Shown: positions 1 to 5,877 of the stretch, piece after piece
Position numbering within the stretch: the first letter of the stretch is position 1
Layout: every line of letters starts with the position of its first letter
Source of the DNA: Alphaproteobacteria bacterium
Lineage (GTDB): Bacteria; Pseudomonadota; Alphaproteobacteria; JAJTHO01
Reading direction: 5' to 3'
Length of the DNA: 13,840 bases
Assembly: GCA_021297975.1 (NCBI GenBank)
Contig: JAJTHO010000179.1
Coordinates: 1-13,840 of the forward strand
Position numbers and translations under genes: made by a program
Notes under the pieces: generated by a model
Database searches by the model: none
Seen by the model: only the letters and a program-made list of their open reading frames with translations
Told to the model about the DNA's origin: nothing

Positions 1-1917
1 CTGCCCGCCGGCCAGCGCCATTTCCGTCAGCGCAACGAGCAGCCCGCCGTCCGACACATCATGACACGCGGCCAAGAGGCCAGCCGCAACCGCACTGCGC
101 ACAAACTCGCCGTGGCGCTTTTCGAGTGCCAAATCAACCGCCGGCGGCGCTTCGAATTCTACACCGTCAATAATCTCACGATACCGCGAACAGCCGAGCC
201 AGCCGGTGGTCTCACCCAAAACAAACAGGCTTAATCCGGCTGTCTTTAAACCAACCCCAACGCGCTGCGTTGCGTCTTTCAGGAGACCCACACCGCCCAC
301 AACCGGGGTCGGCAAAATCGCCTGACCGTTCGTCTCATTATACAGCGACACATTCCCGGAAATAATCGGGAAATCGAGGGCGCGGCAGGCTTCCCCCATG
401 CCTTCTAAGCACCCCACGAGCTGCCCCATAATATTAGGCTTTTGCGGGTTGCCGAAATTGAGGTTGTTGGTCACCGCCAGCGGCTCTGCGCCCACCGCGC
501 ATAAGTTACGGTAACTCTCAGCAACAGCCTGCATCCCGCCCAAAACAGGGTCGGCTTGGCAATAGCGCGGCGTGCAGTCGGTGGCCATGGCAAGGGCTTT
601 TTTCGTGCCGTACACCCCAACCACCGCCGCATCGCCGCCAGAATCTGCTAGCGTTTGATTGCCGACGCTGCGGTCAAACTGCTCATATATCCAGCGTTTG
701 GAGGCGAGCGAGGGATGCGACAATAGCCGGGTTAACGTCTCCGCCGCACTATAGCGCCACGACACAGCCGGGCACTGCGGCGCGGGCGGCGTTTTCACAT
801 GCGGGCGGTCGTATTCCGGCATGCCGTCGGCAATCGCTGCGAGCGGTATATGCGCAACCTGTGCGCCGTTATGGTCTAAAATCAGCGCCGGTTCCTGAAT
901 CAGCGTGCCAATCACGGCGAAATCGACGCCCCATTTTTTGAAAATCGCCTCGGCAGCTGCCTCCCGCCCCGGTTTCAAGACCATCAGCATCCGTTCCTGG
1001 CTTTCGGACAGCATCATGTCATAGGCCGTCATGGCCGCCTCACGCTGGGGCACGGCGTCCAAATTCAGCCGCACACCAATGCCGCCTTTTGCCGCCATTT
1101 CAACGGAAGACGACGTCAAACCCGCCGCCCCCATATCCTGAATCGCAACAATCGCATCGGTCGCCATCAGCTCTAAACAAGCCTCCAGCAGCAATTTTTC
1201 CACAAACGGATCGCCCACCTGCACTGTCGGGCGTTTATCGTCCGCATCATCGCTGAATTCTGCGGAGGCCATGCTCGCGCCCTTAATGCCGTCGCGCCCG
1301 GTTTTTGCGCCAACATACACAACTGGGTTACCTACCCCGGCAGCAGCTGCATAGAAAATCTTATCTTTTGCGGCAATGCCCACCGTCATGGCATTGACCA
1401 GAATATTGCCGTTATACGCCGGGTGGAACTCACACTCCCCGCCCACCGTGGGAATGCCCATGCAGTTGCCGTAGCCGCTAATGCCCGCCACAACGCCGTT
1501 CAGCAAATGTCGGGTTTTCGGGTGCGCCGCATCGCCAAAGCGCAGCGCGTTAAGGTTCGCAATCGGGCGCGCGCCCATGGTGAACACATCGCGCAGGATG
1601 CCGCCAACGCCTGTGGCTGCGCCCTGATACGGCTCAATAAATGAGGGGTGGTTGTGGCTTTCAATCTTAAAGACCGCAGCGATACCATCACCAATATCAA
1701 TCACGCCCGCGTTCTCGCCGGGCCCTTGAATGACCCATGGGGCGCTGGTGGGCAGTTTTTTCAGGTGAATTTTTGAGGATTTATAGCTGCAATGCTCAGA
1801 CCATAGCACGGAGAAGATACCCAGCTCCGTCAGATTGGGTGTGCGCCCTAAGAGCGTGAGGATTTTCTGGTATTCGTCGGCGGCCAGGCCGTGGTCAAGC
1901 GCGATTTCAAGGGTCAT
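1..1917 (-). CDS. purL: Phosphoribosylformylglycinamidine synthase subunit PurL (3' end outside window)
   Basis: PurL is the ATP-dependent synthetase subunit of FGAM synthase, which converts FGAR to FGAM in purine synthesis in the cytoplasm with PurS and PurQ. I translated the minus strand by hand from the ATG at 1917: 639 codons stay open to the left edge. The N-terminus (MTLEIALDHGLAADEYQKIL) matches the short PurL type. The catalytic-loop motif WSEHCSYKSS is at residues 39-48, followed by KIESHNHPS and GAATGVGGILRD (about 83-110). Near the window edge the second AIRS-like half ends in CHDVSDGGLL. The short PurL is usually about 730-740 residues, so roughly 100 C-terminal residues are missing. 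The frame stays open upstream of 1917 but has no other ATG. The ribosome binding site (GAGG, 2 bases before ATG) is poorly spaced, so the start rests on homology. Confidence 0.96.
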   Translation of the reverse strand, partial: MTLEIALDHGLAADEYQKILTLLGRTPNLTELGIFSVLWSEHCSYKSSKIHLKKLPTSAPWVIQGPGENAGVIDIGDGIAAVFKIESHNHPSFIEPYQGAATGVGGILRDVFTMGARPIANLNALRFGDAAHPKTRHLLNGVVAGISGYGNCMGIPTVGGECEFHPAYNGNILVNAMTVGIAAKDKIFYAAAAGVGNPVVYVGAKTGRDGIKGASMASAEFSDDADDKRPTVQVGDPFVEKLLLEACLELMATDAIVAIQDMGAAGLTSSSVEMAAKGGIGVRLNLDAVPQREAAMTAYDMMLSESQERMLMVLKPGREAAAEAIFKKWGVDFAVIGTLIQEPALILDHNGAQVAHIPLAAIADGMPEYDRPHVKTPPAPQCPAVSWRYSAAETLTRLLSHPSLASKRWIYEQFDRSVGNQTLADSGGDAAVVGVYGTKKALAMATDCTPRYCQADPVLGGMQAVAESYRNLCAVGAEPLAVTNNLNFGNPQKPNIMGQLVGCLEGMGEACRALDFPIISGNVSLYNETNGQAILPTPVVGGVGLLKDATQRVGVGLKTAGLSLFVLGETTGWLGCSRYREIIDGVEFEAPPAVDLALEKRHGEFVRSAVAAGLLAACHDVSDGGLLVALTEMALAGGQ

Positions 1918-2060
1918 AGCCTCAGGGAAATAGCAGCCCCGCCCCGCGCTGCCAAGTCTGTTTCGCTTTACGGCTTCCTTATTCCGGCTGGGAAACCCCC
2001 TATCGCGCCTTGATTCTGAAATCGTCACATTCAAACCTCATAGAATGACAGGAGATATAT
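1918..2060. other. Divergent intergenic region between purL and the csbD-like gene
   Basis: This 143-bp gap must hold the promoters for purL (leftward) and the csbD-like gene (rightward). A TAGAAT at 2041-2046 resembles a -10 box for the rightward gene, but no convincing -35 lies 16-18 bp upstream. I did not find an EcfG-type (GGAAC...CGTT) or RpoH-type pair with correct spacing. The only clear signal is the ribosome binding site AGGAGA at 2050-2055, five bases before the ATG at 2061. No hairpin or riboswitch fold stands out. Confidence 0.5.
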
Positions 2061-2234
2061 ATGAACAAGGAACAAACAGACGGTCTTTTCGAACAAGTCA
2101 AAGGCGGCATTAAAAGCACCTGGGGCAAACTTACCGATGACGATATTATGATGTATAACGGTCAACGTGAGAAATTTTTTGGCAAAGTGAAAGAGCATTA
2201 CGGCCTTGCCAAGGAAGAGACCGAAAAAAAATGA
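2061..2234 (+). CDS. CsbD-family stress-response protein (57 codons, C-terminus apparently cut by a frameshift)
   Basis: This small gene starts at an ATG with a strong ribosome binding site (AGGAGA, 5 bases away). Its 57 residues run MNKEQTDGLFEQVKGGIKST, then WGKLTDDD, then a KFFGKVKEHYGLAKEE segment. That is the CsbD/YjbJ pattern (compare WGKLTDDD and the GK..ERYG motif in E. coli YjbJ, 69 residues). CsbD proteins are small, acidic-basic, soluble and stress induced; their molecular role is unknown. The frame ends at TGA 2232-2234 inside an A8 run (2224-2231), earlier than usual for the family. The -1 frame continues ATG-AAG-GCG and adds 16 residues (MKALEDAAAKHKPKVA) to TAA at 2279-2281, a helical tail like those on other alphaproteobacterial CsbD proteins. 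The gene is therefore either frameshifted, mis-sequenced or read by slippage to 73 residues. Confidence 0.85.
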   Translation: MNKEQTDGLFEQVKGGIKSTWGKLTDDDIMMYNGQREKFFGKVKEHYGLAKEETEKK

Positions 2235-2281
2235 AGGCGTTGGAAGACGCTGCTGCTAAACATAAACCTAAAGTCGCCTAA
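2224..2281 (+). other. A8 slippery tract and -1-frame tail of the csbD-like gene
   Basis: Codons GAA AAA AAA TGA (2223-2234) form an A-AAA-AAA heptamer directly before the stop. A -1 slip puts ATG at 2231 in frame and continues for 16 codons to TAA at 2279-2281. The tail (ALEDAAAKHKPK) looks like a natural CsbD C-terminus rather than random translation. I see no strong stem-loop just downstream to stimulate slippage. An indel, real or from sequencing or assembly in a homopolymer, is at least as likely as programmed frameshifting. Confidence 0.55.
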
Positions 2282-2314
2282 ATATTTGTAATAAAAATAA
2301 TATTTGACCACTCT

Positions 2315-2361
2315 CGCCCCGAAAATACCGCAACAGCTTTGTTTATCGGGGCGCATTTTTT
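2315..2361 (+). terminator. Probable intrinsic terminator of the csbD-like gene
   Basis: A perfect 8-bp inverted repeat (CGCCCCGA at 2315-2322, TCGGGGCG at 2346-2353) is followed by CA and six T (2356-2361). The 23-base loop is longer than usual, but the GC-rich stem and T-run placement fit rho-independent termination. It sits 80 bp after the short csbD stop and 33 bp after the -1-frame stop. Confidence 0.6.
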
Positions 2362-2387
2362 ACACGCATTAAGACAATATTTATCTT
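2359..2387 (+). promoter_or_regulatory. Candidate sigma-70-type promoter for the Sel1 lipoprotein gene
   Basis: TTTACA at 2359-2364 (5 of 6 to TTGACA) and TATCTT at 2382-2387 (4 of 6 to TATAAT) are separated by 17 bp. They lie just after, and partly within, the T-run of the upstream terminator. Transcription would start near 2394, leaving a very short leader before the ATG at 2407. Confidence 0.4.
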
Positions 2388-2406
2388 TACAAGCGACTAT
2401 CAGGTT

Positions 2407-2970
2407 ATGCGTGCCTTACTGCTTTTCCTTTGCTGTTCTATGCTGCTCGTTTTTGCAAGCAGTTGCGCTCCTGTGCGTCCCTACAATCCCGCAGATGACT
2501 ATTACTGGCGCGGCATTAAATATCTTTATGGCACAAATGGTGTGCCGCAGAATATAAGTTTTGCCAATTACTGGCTAAAACAAGCGGCTGAACTCAATCA
2601 CCCGACCGCAATGTATCATTGGGGCGTTAACAGTGAACTGGGCGTTGGTATGCGTCAGGACTACAAAAACGCCATGAAATGGTATACTCATGCGGCAACG
2701 GCAGGTAATAAACTGGCACAGCACAATCTAGGGATGCTCTACTACCAAGGCTTAGGCGCACCGCGCAATTTAGAGCTGGCGATTTATTGGTTTGGCTATG
2801 CCGCGCTGCAGGGTCACAAACCCGCCATGGAAAACATTGACTATATAGAACAAGAGCTGCGGGAATTTTCGATAGAAACGCCCTCCCCCGTTCAGGAAAA
2901 AGACGATACCAACGTGTTTTTAGAACAGATGCTGGCTCCCGGCAACGTTTTGACAATTCCGGCGGAGTGA
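2407..2970 (+). CDS. Sel1-repeat (TPR-like) lipoprotein
   Basis: The 187-residue product begins with a hydrophobic signal (residues 1-19) ending in FASSC, so Cys20 is a likely lipidation site, though -3 is Ala rather than the usual Leu. Residues about 30-140 carry Sel1-like repeats, short alpha-alpha units of about 36 residues. Clear units are DYKNAMKWYTHAATAGNKLA / QHNLGMLYYQGLGAPRNLEL and the one before it (NYWLKQAAELNHPTAMYHWG). A further partial unit follows (AIYWFGYAALQGHKPAM). Residues 150-187 are acidic and probably disordered. Sel1 proteins are scaffolds for protein-protein contacts, and periplasmic ones often act in envelope or stress pathways; the partner here is unknown. The ribosome binding site is weak (AGG two bases before ATG). 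Its stop directly abuts the stop of the convergent grxC. Base composition looks AT-richer than the genes to the right. Confidence 0.88.
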   Translation: MRALLLFLCCSMLLVFASSCAPVRPYNPADDYYWRGIKYLYGTNGVPQNISFANYWLKQAAELNHPTAMYHWGVNSELGVGMRQDYKNAMKWYTHAATAGNKLAQHNLGMLYYQGLGAPRNLELAIYWFGYAALQGHKPAMENIDYIEQELREFSIETPSPVQEKDDTNVFLEQMLAPGNVLTIPAE

Positions 2971-3234
2971 TTACGCGGCTTTGCTCAACAGCGCATCGAG
3001 TTTACCTTCTCTGTCCAGCGCATACAAATCATCACAGCCGCCCACATGCGTGCCGCCAATGAAAATTTGCGGCACTGTCGTGCGTCCGCCTGATTTTTCC
3101 AGCATTTCAGTGCGTTTTGCTGGGTCTGCCGCAATGTTAAATTCTGTCCAGGTGACATTTTTCTGCTTTAAAAGCAGCTTTGCCCGATCGCAATATGGGC
3201 ACACAGGCTTTAAATAAATCGTAATTGCCGCCAT
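2971..3234 (-). CDS. grxC: Glutaredoxin 3 (GrxC)
   Basis: An 87-residue dithiol glutaredoxin, the usual length for GrxC, that reduces disulfides and glutathione-mixed disulfides in the cytoplasm using glutathione. The active site CPYC is at residues 12-15, the cis-proline loop TTVPQIFI is at 52-59 (Pro55), and the glutathione-binding GGCDDL is at 65-70. An excellent ribosome binding site (GGAGG, 5 bases before ATG) fixes the start. In many alphaproteobacteria grxC lies with comF and a methyltransferase gene, as it does here with one SDR gene between. It diverges from the SDR gene with 24 bp between the start codons, and its stop (TAA) touches the Sel1 stop. Confidence 0.97.
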   Translation of the reverse strand: MAAITIYLKPVCPYCDRAKLLLKQKNVTWTEFNIAADPAKRTEMLEKSGGRTTVPQIFIGGTHVGGCDDLYALDREGKLDALLSKAA

Positions 3235-3258
3235 ACATACCTCCAGCTACAAAAGAGT

Positions 3259-3942
3259 ATGAGTTCTAACAAAAGAAATGGCGAAATGCAAACGGTACTC
3301 GTTACAGGAGGACGCATACGACTCGGCGCACATATTGCCCAGCATCTGGAAGCGCAGGGGTGGACAGTACTTCGGCATAGCAGCACGGCAGAGCCAGGTT
3401 TTCTTCATGCCGATTTTGGAAACGAGGCAGCTGTATCGCGCTTTGCCGAACAGCTCCCCCCGCTTGATTGTGTCATACATAACGCCGGTGTTTTATGGCG
3501 CGACCGTCAGGGTAAAGAATTGATACAACAGATAAATAGGCTTACACCGCTTGCACTTGCTCGTCTGGTACGCGGCAGCGGTATGCAACTGTTCATTGGC
3601 GATGCTGACCCAACTCATGACCCTGATTTCAGCAGTTATAGCGCCAGTAAAATCATGTTAAGAAAGGAAATACCCGCGCTTGCTGCGGCGCTTATCCCAC
3701 GTTGGCGCGTACATCTTTTAGAAATTAACGGCGTGCTTCGCGCCCCTACAGAAAGCATCGAACACTTCGAAGGTTTACGCTCTCAAGCACCTCTCGGCGG
3801 CATCACGCTGGATGACATAACCGATACCATCGATTTTCTTTTACGCAGCAAACGACTCACTGGCCAAATCATCAGCCTCGACGGCGGCGCGGGTGCGCGC
3901 AACGGTCAAAAACGAAACCCGCGCCGCCCCGGCGTTGATTAA
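3259..3942 (+). CDS. Short-chain dehydrogenase/reductase, pteridine-reductase (FolM/PTR1)-like
   Basis: A 227-residue Rossmann-fold reductase. The cofactor motif TGGRIRLG (residues 17-24) has the TGxxxRxG form of pteridine reductases and FolM, where Arg favours NADPH, rather than the classical TGxxxGxG. NAG follows, then the active-site Asn in QQINRLTP. FIGDADP carries the Asp that replaces the usual Ser, and YSASK holds the Tyr-Lys pair. The C-terminal LTGQIISLDGG is typical of the fold. FolM reduces dihydromonapterin and dihydrofolate; whether this enzyme does so is inference. Start is uncertain: ATG 3259 has only GAG one base away, while ATG 3286 (MQTVLVTGG) matches the usual N-terminus but has no clear ribosome binding site. 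The last 102 bp lie antisense to comF. Confidence 0.85.
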   Translation: MSSNKRNGEMQTVLVTGGRIRLGAHIAQHLEAQGWTVLRHSSTAEPGFLHADFGNEAAVSRFAEQLPPLDCVIHNAGVLWRDRQGKELIQQINRLTPLALARLVRGSGMQLFIGDADPTHDPDFSSYSASKIMLRKEIPALAAALIPRWRVHLLEINGVLRAPTESIEHFEGLRSQAPLGGITLDDITDTIDFLLRSKRLTGQIISLDGGAGARNGQKRNPRRPGVD

Positions 3943-4596
3943 GGCCGCGGCGCACGCCTCCAGCGTTGCCCCGCTGGTCAGCACATCATCAATCAGCACC
4001 ACGTTAAGCCCGCGCACATCCCGCCGCACAGAAAACGCCCCGCGAACATTACGGCGGCGCGCTGTGTGGCTCCCCGATTGCTGGGGGGTATAGCGGCGAC
4101 GTTTCAACGCCCAGGGCATCACCCGGTGGCCGCTTAGTTTTGCCAGCGCCGCCGCGAGCAGCTGCGACTGGTTATACCGCCGCCGCAACAGACGCAGCGG
4201 GTGGAGCGGCACGGGAATCAGCACATCCGCACCTTGTAAAACCTCCCTGCCCGCTTGCAAGAGAAGCAGCGCCAGCATCGGCGCTAAATCGGTGCGCCCG
4301 GCTCGCTTAAACGGCAGTATCAGGGCTTTACTCGCCTCGTCATAGACCAGCGCGCTGCGCCCCATCGTGAGCAACGTTCCCTGCATCCGACAACCCGCAC
4401 CGCAAACACCAAAGCCATCAGCGAAAGGCTGGCCGCAACGCCCGCACAGCGGCGCGCTGATATGCCGCAGCCCGCTAAAACAGTCCGCGCACAAACCCGG
4501 CTGCGCCGCAATTCGCACCGAACAGCCGCCGCAGCGCGGCGGAATCACGATATTTAACAGTGCACGCGCCGCGCTTTTCAGGTATCCAACTGCCAT
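3841..4596 (-). CDS. comF: ComF/GntX-family phosphoribosyltransferase-like protein
   Basis: The 251-residue product has the ComF layout. The N-terminal double zinc finger has CGGC at residues 22-25, CADC at 36-39, CGRC at 51-54 and Cys65/Cys69. A type I phosphoribosyltransferase domain follows, with VLIPVPLHP and RRYNQSQLLA (both typical) and the PRPP-binding loop VVLIDDVLTSGAT near 199-211. In naturally competent bacteria ComF is a cytoplasmic protein needed for uptake of transforming DNA; GntX in E. coli affects gluconate use. The substrate is unknown. The ribosome binding site (GGAGAGGA, ending 4 bases before ATG) is good, so the start is firm even though the CATG is shared with the divergent methyltransferase gene. 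The conserved fold ends near VSFLTVARTR; the remaining tail is the part overlapping the SDR gene. Confidence 0.94.
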   Translation of the reverse strand: MAVGYLKSAARALLNIVIPPRCGGCSVRIAAQPGLCADCFSGLRHISAPLCGRCGQPFADGFGVCGAGCRMQGTLLTMGRSALVYDEASKALILPFKRAGRTDLAPMLALLLLQAGREVLQGADVLIPVPLHPLRLLRRRYNQSQLLAAALAKLSGHRVMPWALKRRRYTPQQSGSHTARRRNVRGAFSVRRDVRGLNVVLIDDVLTSGATLEACAAALINAGAARVSFLTVARTRAAVEADDLASESFAA

Positions 4597-5422
4597 GCCA
4601 TCCTCTCCGCCCCTGCTGTTTGATACGCGCCAGTTATCCCGCCAGCAAGCCCGCGCCGCACCAAAATTGCCGGAGCACCGCCTGCTCTACGATATTGCCG
4701 CCGCCAGCCTGTGTGAGCGCCTAGCAGAAATCCGCCGCACCTTTAGCCGCACACTGGTTTTGGGTGATGTGTTTGGGGTGCTGGGCGGCACGCTGGGACA
4801 AGAAAAAAATAACTGTGGTGAGATTTTAAGCCCCAAAGCCGCCGATGAGCGCGTGCCAGAACTGGATGCGCCGGTTGATGCCGTCCTCGCCTTTATGAAT
4901 CTGCACACTATCAACGATGTGCCAGGCTATCTGCGCCAATGCGCACAGCGCCTTTGCCCCGATGGGTTGTTTATTGCTGTGTGCCTGGGCGGGGAGAGTT
5001 TTACCGAATTACGCCGCGCTTTTTTAGAAGCTGATAGCCAGCTGTATGGCCGCCATGTGCCGCGTGTGGCGCCGATGCTGGATATGCGGGCTGCGGGCGG
5101 TTTGCTACAGCGCGCCGGGTTTGCCCTGCCGATGGTGGACAGGGAAACGCTGACCTTTTCCTATTCGTCGTTGTTCGCGCTGGGGCGGGAGCTGCGTTTT
5201 ATGGGGCTGGGTAATTGTCTTAAAGAGCGCAGTCGTCACGGCATGGGGAAAAACGTGCTGGCCTCTGCCCAAACACTTTATCCTCAAGATACTAATGGAT
5301 TTTTCCCGCTCACTTTAGAGCTGGTAACACTTACCGCCTGGACGCCTGCTAGCTCACAGCCGCAACCTCTTGCCCGGGGGAGCGCCCGGCACAGCCTGGC
5401 ACAAACACTAGAAAATTTATGA
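4595..5422 (+). CDS. BioC/NDUFAF5-like class I methyltransferase with altered SAM motif
   Basis: From ATG 4595 the product is 275 residues. The N-terminal LLFDTRQLSRQQARAAPKLP and LLYDIA match the start of alphaproteobacterial proteins related to human NDUFAF5 (an arginine hydroxylase/methyltransferase-like assembly factor of complex I) and to BioC. Later matches are MNLHTINDVPGYLRQC, RLCPDGLFIAVCLGGESFTE and a C-terminal ASSQPQPL.GSA motif. The frame is open upstream to 4367, but that stretch is antisense to comF and lacks homology, so I use 4595. The expected glycine-rich SAM motif (DLGxGTG) reads LVLGDVFGVLGG at residues 54-65, without the usual acidic-Gly pattern, so SAM binding is doubtful. 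The ribosome binding site is poor (AGG 12 bases away). The 3' end overlaps the convergent 122-residue gene by 6 bp. Confidence 0.87.
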   Translation: MPSSPPLLFDTRQLSRQQARAAPKLPEHRLLYDIAAASLCERLAEIRRTFSRTLVLGDVFGVLGGTLGQEKNNCGEILSPKAADERVPELDAPVDAVLAFMNLHTINDVPGYLRQCAQRLCPDGLFIAVCLGGESFTELRRAFLEADSQLYGRHVPRVAPMLDMRAAGGLLQRAGFALPMVDRETLTFSYSSLFALGRELRFMGLGNCLKERSRHGMGKNVLASAQTLYPQDTNGFFPLTLELVTLTAWTPASSQPQPLARGSARHSLAQTLENL

Positions 5423-5785
5423 TATATCGGCCTTAATAAAGGTAGGTTCGGCGGCTTTATGCCACAGCAACCCACTCAAAGAACGGCGCGTTTCTTCAAC
5501 CCACTCTAAATACACCAGCATTTGGGCGGCATCGTGCTGGCTGTGAGGCGCAGCAAGCTGCAAAGCATCAATAACAGCGCGCTGCATACTATGCTCGAGT
5601 TCATCGAGGATAGTAAGATTATGTTGTATTTGCCGGCGGCGCTCATGCGCATTCCCGCTAAGCTGCGGCGGCGTAACAAAACCAGACAACGGCACAGGCG
5701 GCATACCCGTATCGTTGGCAAAGCCTGAGGCTTCCTGCCTTACGGGGCTGTTCTGTTTAACAAATGTACACTCATGCTCAGTCAT
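5417..5785 (-). CDS. Hypothetical protein, 122 residues
   Basis: I do not recognise this protein. It is soluble, with no signal peptide or membrane segment. Residues 1-45 are polar and proline-containing and probably disordered. Residues about 48-110 (HERRRQIQHNLTILDELEHS, later MLVYLEWVEETRRSLSGLLW) look like two amphipathic helices, possibly a helical hairpin. A good ribosome binding site (ACAGGA, 4 bases before ATG) supports translation. The 92 bp upstream are very AT-rich, as expected for a promoter region. It is downstream of lpxC on the same strand and ends 6 bp inside the convergent methyltransferase gene. A competing plus-strand frame at 5522-5728 has no ribosome binding site or recognisable content. 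Confidence 0.68.
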   Translation of the reverse strand: MTEHECTFVKQNSPVRQEASGFANDTGMPPVPLSGFVTPPQLSGNAHERRRQIQHNLTILDELEHSMQRAVIDALQLAAPHSQHDAAQMLVYLEWVEETRRSLSGLLWHKAAEPTFIKADIS

Positions 5786-5877
5786 AAAATCCTGTCGTGC
5801 AACAGATGTGCCATATCTATTATGAAATATTCTTATTATTATTTATACAATTAAAGTATGAAGAAAGTGTTAACGGC
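5786..5877 (-). other. AT-rich gap between lpxC and the 122-residue gene
   Basis: Ninety-two bases, strongly AT-rich compared with the flanking genes. The minus strand contains several -10-like words (TATAAA, CATAAT) but no clearly paired -35, so a promoter for the 122-residue gene is likely here though I cannot place it. No hairpin with T-run that would end the lpxC transcript is visible. Confidence 0.4.

Noticed and set aside
1990..2046. EcfG or RpoH stress promoter upstream of the csbD-like gene
   Set aside because: GGAAAC and CGTC, and CTTG and CCTCATAG, are present but at spacings (26 and 23 bp) that do not fit either consensus.
2339..2557. 72-codon plus-strand frame before and across the Sel1 gene
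   Set aside because: It starts within the terminator stem and overlaps the signal-peptide region in another frame; the Sel1 frame has clear repeats.
4367..4594. Upstream extension of the methyltransferase reading frame to an ATG at 4367
   Set aside because: It is antisense to the comF zinc-finger region and has no family similarity; homology begins with LLFD just after ATG 4595.
5522..5728. 68-codon plus-strand frame opposite the 122-residue gene
   Set aside because: No ribosome binding site, arginine-rich end and no similarity; the minus-strand frame has a better start signal.
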